Shown in pieces: positions 21,898-23,871 of a DNA stretch of 23,871 bases. The translations under genes were made by a program, and so were the position numbers. The DNA lies in assembly GCA_021200895.1 (NCBI GenBank), contig JAJQFX010000193.1, positions 1 to 23,871 of the forward strand. Direction: 5' to 3'. Every line of letters begins with the position of its first letter. The first letter of the stretch is position 1. Below the pieces are notes generated by a model. That model was not told where the DNA came from and did not search any database. It saw nothing but the letters and a program-made list of their open reading frames with translations. Source of the DNA: Clostridiales bacterium (GTDB lineage: Bacteria; Bacillota; Clostridia; Oscillospirales; Oscillospiraceae).

Positions 21898-21932
21898 AAA
21901 AAAGCGGCTCCGCTTCCACAAGGCGGAGCCGC
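21898..21932 (-). terminator. Terminator of queT
   Basis: Perfect 10-bp stem GCGGCTCCGC (21904–21913) / GCGGAGCCGC (21923–21932) with six A at 21898–21903, which read as a T-run on the minus strand. It lies 20 nt past the queT stop. Confidence 0.92.
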
Positions 21933-21951
21933 GTATCGTAAATCGTAAAGG

Positions 21952-22491
21952 TTACGTCCGTTCCACTGGGGACACCAGCTCCCGCCGCGCCTCCGGCATC
22001 CGCTCCCACAGGGGGGTGATGCGGGGGAGATACCGCAGCAGCAGAGCGCCCAGGACGCAGCAGCAAATCAGTTCCCCCAGGCCTACGGTGCAGCCGTTCC
22101 ACAGCCAGGCGGCCCCGAAGCCAGCGCCGAAGCCGGTCTCGAACCAGGCGATTTCCGCCCCCACGATGACCATATTGCACACCACCGGCGGCAGGGGGGC
22201 CAGGGCGCGGTGGCGGAGCCGGGATGTCCACAGGGCGGCCAGCAGGGTGGCCAGGGTGCCGAACACCCAGTCCAGCACATAGGGGGAGCCAAGGAGATTG
22301 GCGATAAAGCAGCCCACCGCCAGCCCCGGAATGGCCTCCGGGAAGAAGAAGGGCAGCGCGGTCAGGGCCTCGGCAAAGCGCACCTGCACCGGGCCGTAGG
22401 ACAGCATAGGCAGGCACAGCGTCAGCACGGCGTACAGCGCGGCGATAACGGCGGCAAAGCAGACGGATTGGATACGGTTTCTTCTGTTCAT
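21952..22491 (-). CDS. queT: QueT-family ECF transporter S-component (queuosine precursor)
   Basis: 179 aa hydrophobic protein from the minus-strand ATG at 22491, with GGAGGT about 9 nt upstream. The family region VRFAEALTALPFFFPEAIP, then the GCFIANLLGS and VFGTLATLLAA segments, match QueT (COG4708). It has about five to six membrane helices with no transport ATPase of its own. It would use a shared EcfA/EcfA'/EcfT module encoded elsewhere to import a queuosine precursor such as preQ1 or queuine. A frame extending to 22611 would cover the structured leader and is rejected. Confidence 0.9.
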   Translation of the reverse strand: MNRRNRIQSVCFAAVIAALYAVLTLCLPMLSYGPVQVRFAEALTALPFFFPEAIPGLAVGCFIANLLGSPYVLDWVFGTLATLLAALWTSRLRHRALAPLPPVVCNMVIVGAEIAWFETGFGAGFGAAWLWNGCTVGLGELICCCVLGALLLRYLPRITPLWERMPEARRELVSPVERT

Positions 22492-22594
22492 CAGGGTAAT
22501 ACCTCCATTTTCGTATTTAGAGTACAGCACAGAGAAGAAGCTGCACAGCTGCGGAGGGTCTCTCCGCAGGTTGGACCGGGTGTGGAAACCAGTC
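22492..22594 (-). promoter_or_regulatory. Candidate preQ1-type riboswitch leader of queT
   Basis: Leader of about 100 nt. In transcript order: hairpin GACTGG/CCGGTC (22594–22589 with 22579–22574, one U·G), with loop UUUCCACAC; then a perfect 8-bp hairpin CTGCGGAG/CTCCGCAG (22569–22549); then a linker and the SD. Loop bases UUUCCA (22588–22583) can pair with UGGAGG of the SD region (22507–22502), and CACA in the loop can pair with UGUG further down. Class III preQ1 riboswitches are known upstream of queT in related bacteria. I could not match the core by eye, so class is uncertain. Confidence 0.5.
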
Positions 22595-22601
22595 AAGAGG
22601 C

Positions 22602-22630
22602 AGTGTACCATAAAAATCCTTCCCTGTACA
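22602..22630 (-). promoter_or_regulatory. Probable queT promoter
   Basis: Minus strand: TGTACA (22630–22625, four of six matches to TTGACA), 17-nt spacer, TACACT (22607–22602) with an extended TGG. Places the RNA start just before the first leader hairpin. Confidence 0.55.
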
Positions 22631-22657
22631 GAAAATTTTCAAAAAATCGGGAAAAAG

Positions 22658-22690
22658 CCTTGACTGTCAAGGGACTTTATGGTTTATGAT
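22658..22690 (+). promoter_or_regulatory. MerR–RDD promoter with 19-bp spacer and dyad
   Basis: TTGACT (22660–22665), 19-nt spacer, TATGAT (22685–22690). The long spacer is characteristic of promoters controlled by MerR-type proteins. A perfect dyad CCTTGAC-T-GTCAAGG (22658–22672) covers the −35, which is not the usual MerR operator position. Autoregulation is inferred. Confidence 0.65.
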
Positions 22691-22722
22691 GAAGCCAGAA
22701 AACAAGGAAAGGGGGCGTTCCC

Positions 22723-23871
22723 ATGACGGTGAAGGAAGTGGAGGCCCTGGCGGGTATGCCGCGGGCCAACATCCGGTTCTACGAGGCGGAGGGGCTGCTG
22801 ACCCCGGCCCGGAATGCCAACGGCTACCGGGACTATTCCCAGGAGGACGTGGCGGTGTTGCAGCGCATCCGGCTGCTTCGGCTGCTGGGGCTGCCCATTG
22901 AGGACATCAAGGGGCTGCAAAGCGGCGCATTGGTGTTGACCGACGCCCTGGCCCACCGCCTCGCCGCCCTGGAGCAGGAGGAGGCCCAGGCCACCCAGGC
23001 CCAGACGGTGTGCCGCGCCATGCAGAGCGACCGGGCCAGCTATGCCACCCTGGACGCCGGGCGTTACCTGCTCCAGCTGGAGCAACCGCAGCTGCCCGCC
23101 GCCGTCACTGCCCGGCCCGCCGTCAGCACGCCGCCTGCGCCGCCCCTCCCCGCCCCGCCGGAGGAGGATACGGTACCCAGGGTGACGGCCCCCTGGCGGC
23201 GGTACTTCGCCCGGGCCTTTGATATGAGCATCTACACTACCCTGTGGTGCTGCTTCCTGGCCCTGGCCTGTGGAATCAACCTGACCCGGTGGAACAGCGC
23301 GGTCATTGACACCGTAATAGGCGCGGCGCTGATGCTGGCGCTGGAGCCGCTGATGCTCCACTTCTTCGGCGCCACACCGGGGAAGTGGCTGCTGGGCCTG
23401 AGGGTGACGGACGAGGAGGGCCGGAGGCTCTCCTACCCCGCGGCGCTGGAGCGCAGCTGGACGGTGCTGTGGCGGGGGTACGGCCTGTACATCCCCGTTT
23501 ACAGCTGGTACCGCCTGTGGCAGAGCTACAGGGACTGCCAGGACGGAGGCACCCTGGCCTGGGAGTTTGACAGCCAGCTGACCCTCCGGGAGAGCCGGAC
23601 GCCCCTCCGGGTGATGGGGCTGCTGGCAGGCTCCGGCGTTCTGGTGGGGGCGATGGTGCTGTCCTGGCATCTGGCGGCCATGCCCCGATACACCGGCGAC
23701 CTGACGGTGGCCCAGTTCGCCGCCAACTTCAACCGGATGGCGGACTATTACGGCTATGAGGCGCTGGACGAGTTGGACGAGAACGGCCGGTGGGTGGTTT
23801 CTTCCGGGAATGAGGATGCCTTTCTCCTGGAAGGGCTACTTGGAATCCCCCCAGCCGGAGTTCGTCTACAC
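22723..23871 (+). CDS. MerR–RDD membrane fusion protein (partial, probable frameshift)
   Basis: Open from ATG 22723 (SD-like AAAGGGGG upstream) to the window end, over 380 codons; the 3' end is outside. Residues 1–70 are a MerR winged helix (TVKEVEALAGMPRANIRFYE, then NANGYRDYSQED). Residues about 75–105 look coiled-coil, then a Pro/Ala linker (125–148), then an RDD membrane domain (about 155–275: RRYFARAFD, HFFGATPGKWLLGLRV). Near 23798–23800 reading should shift by +1: afterwards that frame gives PFSWKGYLESPQPEFVY with strong GC3, while the original frame loses codon bias. A membrane-tethered sensor–regulator is likely; the signal is unknown. Confidence 0.82.
   Translation, partial: MTVKEVEALAGMPRANIRFYEAEGLLTPARNANGYRDYSQEDVAVLQRIRLLRLLGLPIEDIKGLQSGALVLTDALAHRLAALEQEEAQATQAQTVCRAMQSDRASYATLDAGRYLLQLEQPQLPAAVTARPAVSTPPAPPLPAPPEEDTVPRVTAPWRRYFARAFDMSIYTTLWCCFLALACGINLTRWNSAVIDTVIGAALMLALEPLMLHFFGATPGKWLLGLRVTDEEGRRLSYPAALERSWTVLWRGYGLYIPVYSWYRLWQSYRDCQDGGTLAWEFDSQLTLRESRTPLRVMGLLAGSGVLVGAMVLSWHLAAMPRYTGDLTVAQFAANFNRMADYYGYEALDELDENGRWVVSSGNEDAFLLEGLLGIPPAGVRLH

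Noticed and set aside
1..23871. CRISPR arrays, tRNA or rRNA genes, transposase genes, prophage
   Set aside because: No regularly spaced direct repeats of CRISPR size, no recognisable tRNA or rRNA sequence, and no integrase or transposase signature were seen on either strand.

Overview
The window is a GC-rich bacterial chromosome segment. It carries the complete S10–spc–alpha ribosomal-protein supercluster of a low-copy, Firmicutes-type genome, followed by a small accessory region. Strong AGGAGG ribosome-binding sites precede nearly every gene. The S14 is the zinc-binding short form, L24 has a CxxC...CxxC tail, and a KOW-domain gene sits between map and infA. Together with GTG/TTG starts, consensus sigma-A promoters and high G/C at third codon positions, this points to a gut-type Clostridia of the Oscillospirales (inference; genus not determined).

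Layout. Positions 1–798 are non-coding: a structured dispersed repeat (copy A), hairpin-rich sequence and a possible coding relic. A near-consensus promoter (799–827) starts the S10 operon, with a leader of about 275 nt. Positions 1111–16949 hold 32 co-directional genes: rpsJ, rplC, rplD, rplW, rplB, rpsS, rplV, rpsC, rplP, rpmC, rpsQ, rplN, rplX, rplE, rpsZ, rpsH, rplF, rplR, rpsE, rpmD, rplO, secY, adk, map, a KOW gene, infA, rpmJ, rpsM, rpsK, rpsD, rpoA and rplQ. Most gaps are 0–25 nt and three junctions are TAATG overlaps. A few gaps are long (rpsJ–rplC 180 nt, rpsZ–rpsH 173 nt, infA–rpmJ 88 nt, rpsD–rpoA 75 nt) and are full of inverted repeats. The cluster ends at a strong terminator (16986–17028).

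Downstream, a new promoter drives a small unknown gene and a CorC/HlyC-type CBS-domain membrane protein (+ strand). These converge on a minus-strand metal-efflux pair: a stand-alone HMA metal-binding protein, then a P1B-type Zn/Cd ATPase without its own HMA domain. The pair is transcribed from a consensus promoter that overlaps an ArsR/SmtB-like dyad. Next comes copy B of the dispersed repeat (21331–21766), then minus-strand queT (ECF S-component for a queuosine precursor) with a structured, riboswitch-like leader. Divergent from queT is a MerR–RDD membrane fusion gene that runs off the window and appears to carry a one-base frameshift.

How it works together: the main block makes ribosomal proteins, the secretion channel, adenylate kinase, methionine aminopeptidase, IF-1 and the RNA polymerase alpha subunit as one growth-linked unit. 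The right end is accessory metal and vitamin-like nutrient handling. The most interesting unexplained signals are the two-copy structured element, whose stems show compensatory changes and G·U pairs consistent with + strand RNA; the competing stems upstream of rpsH; and the queT leader.
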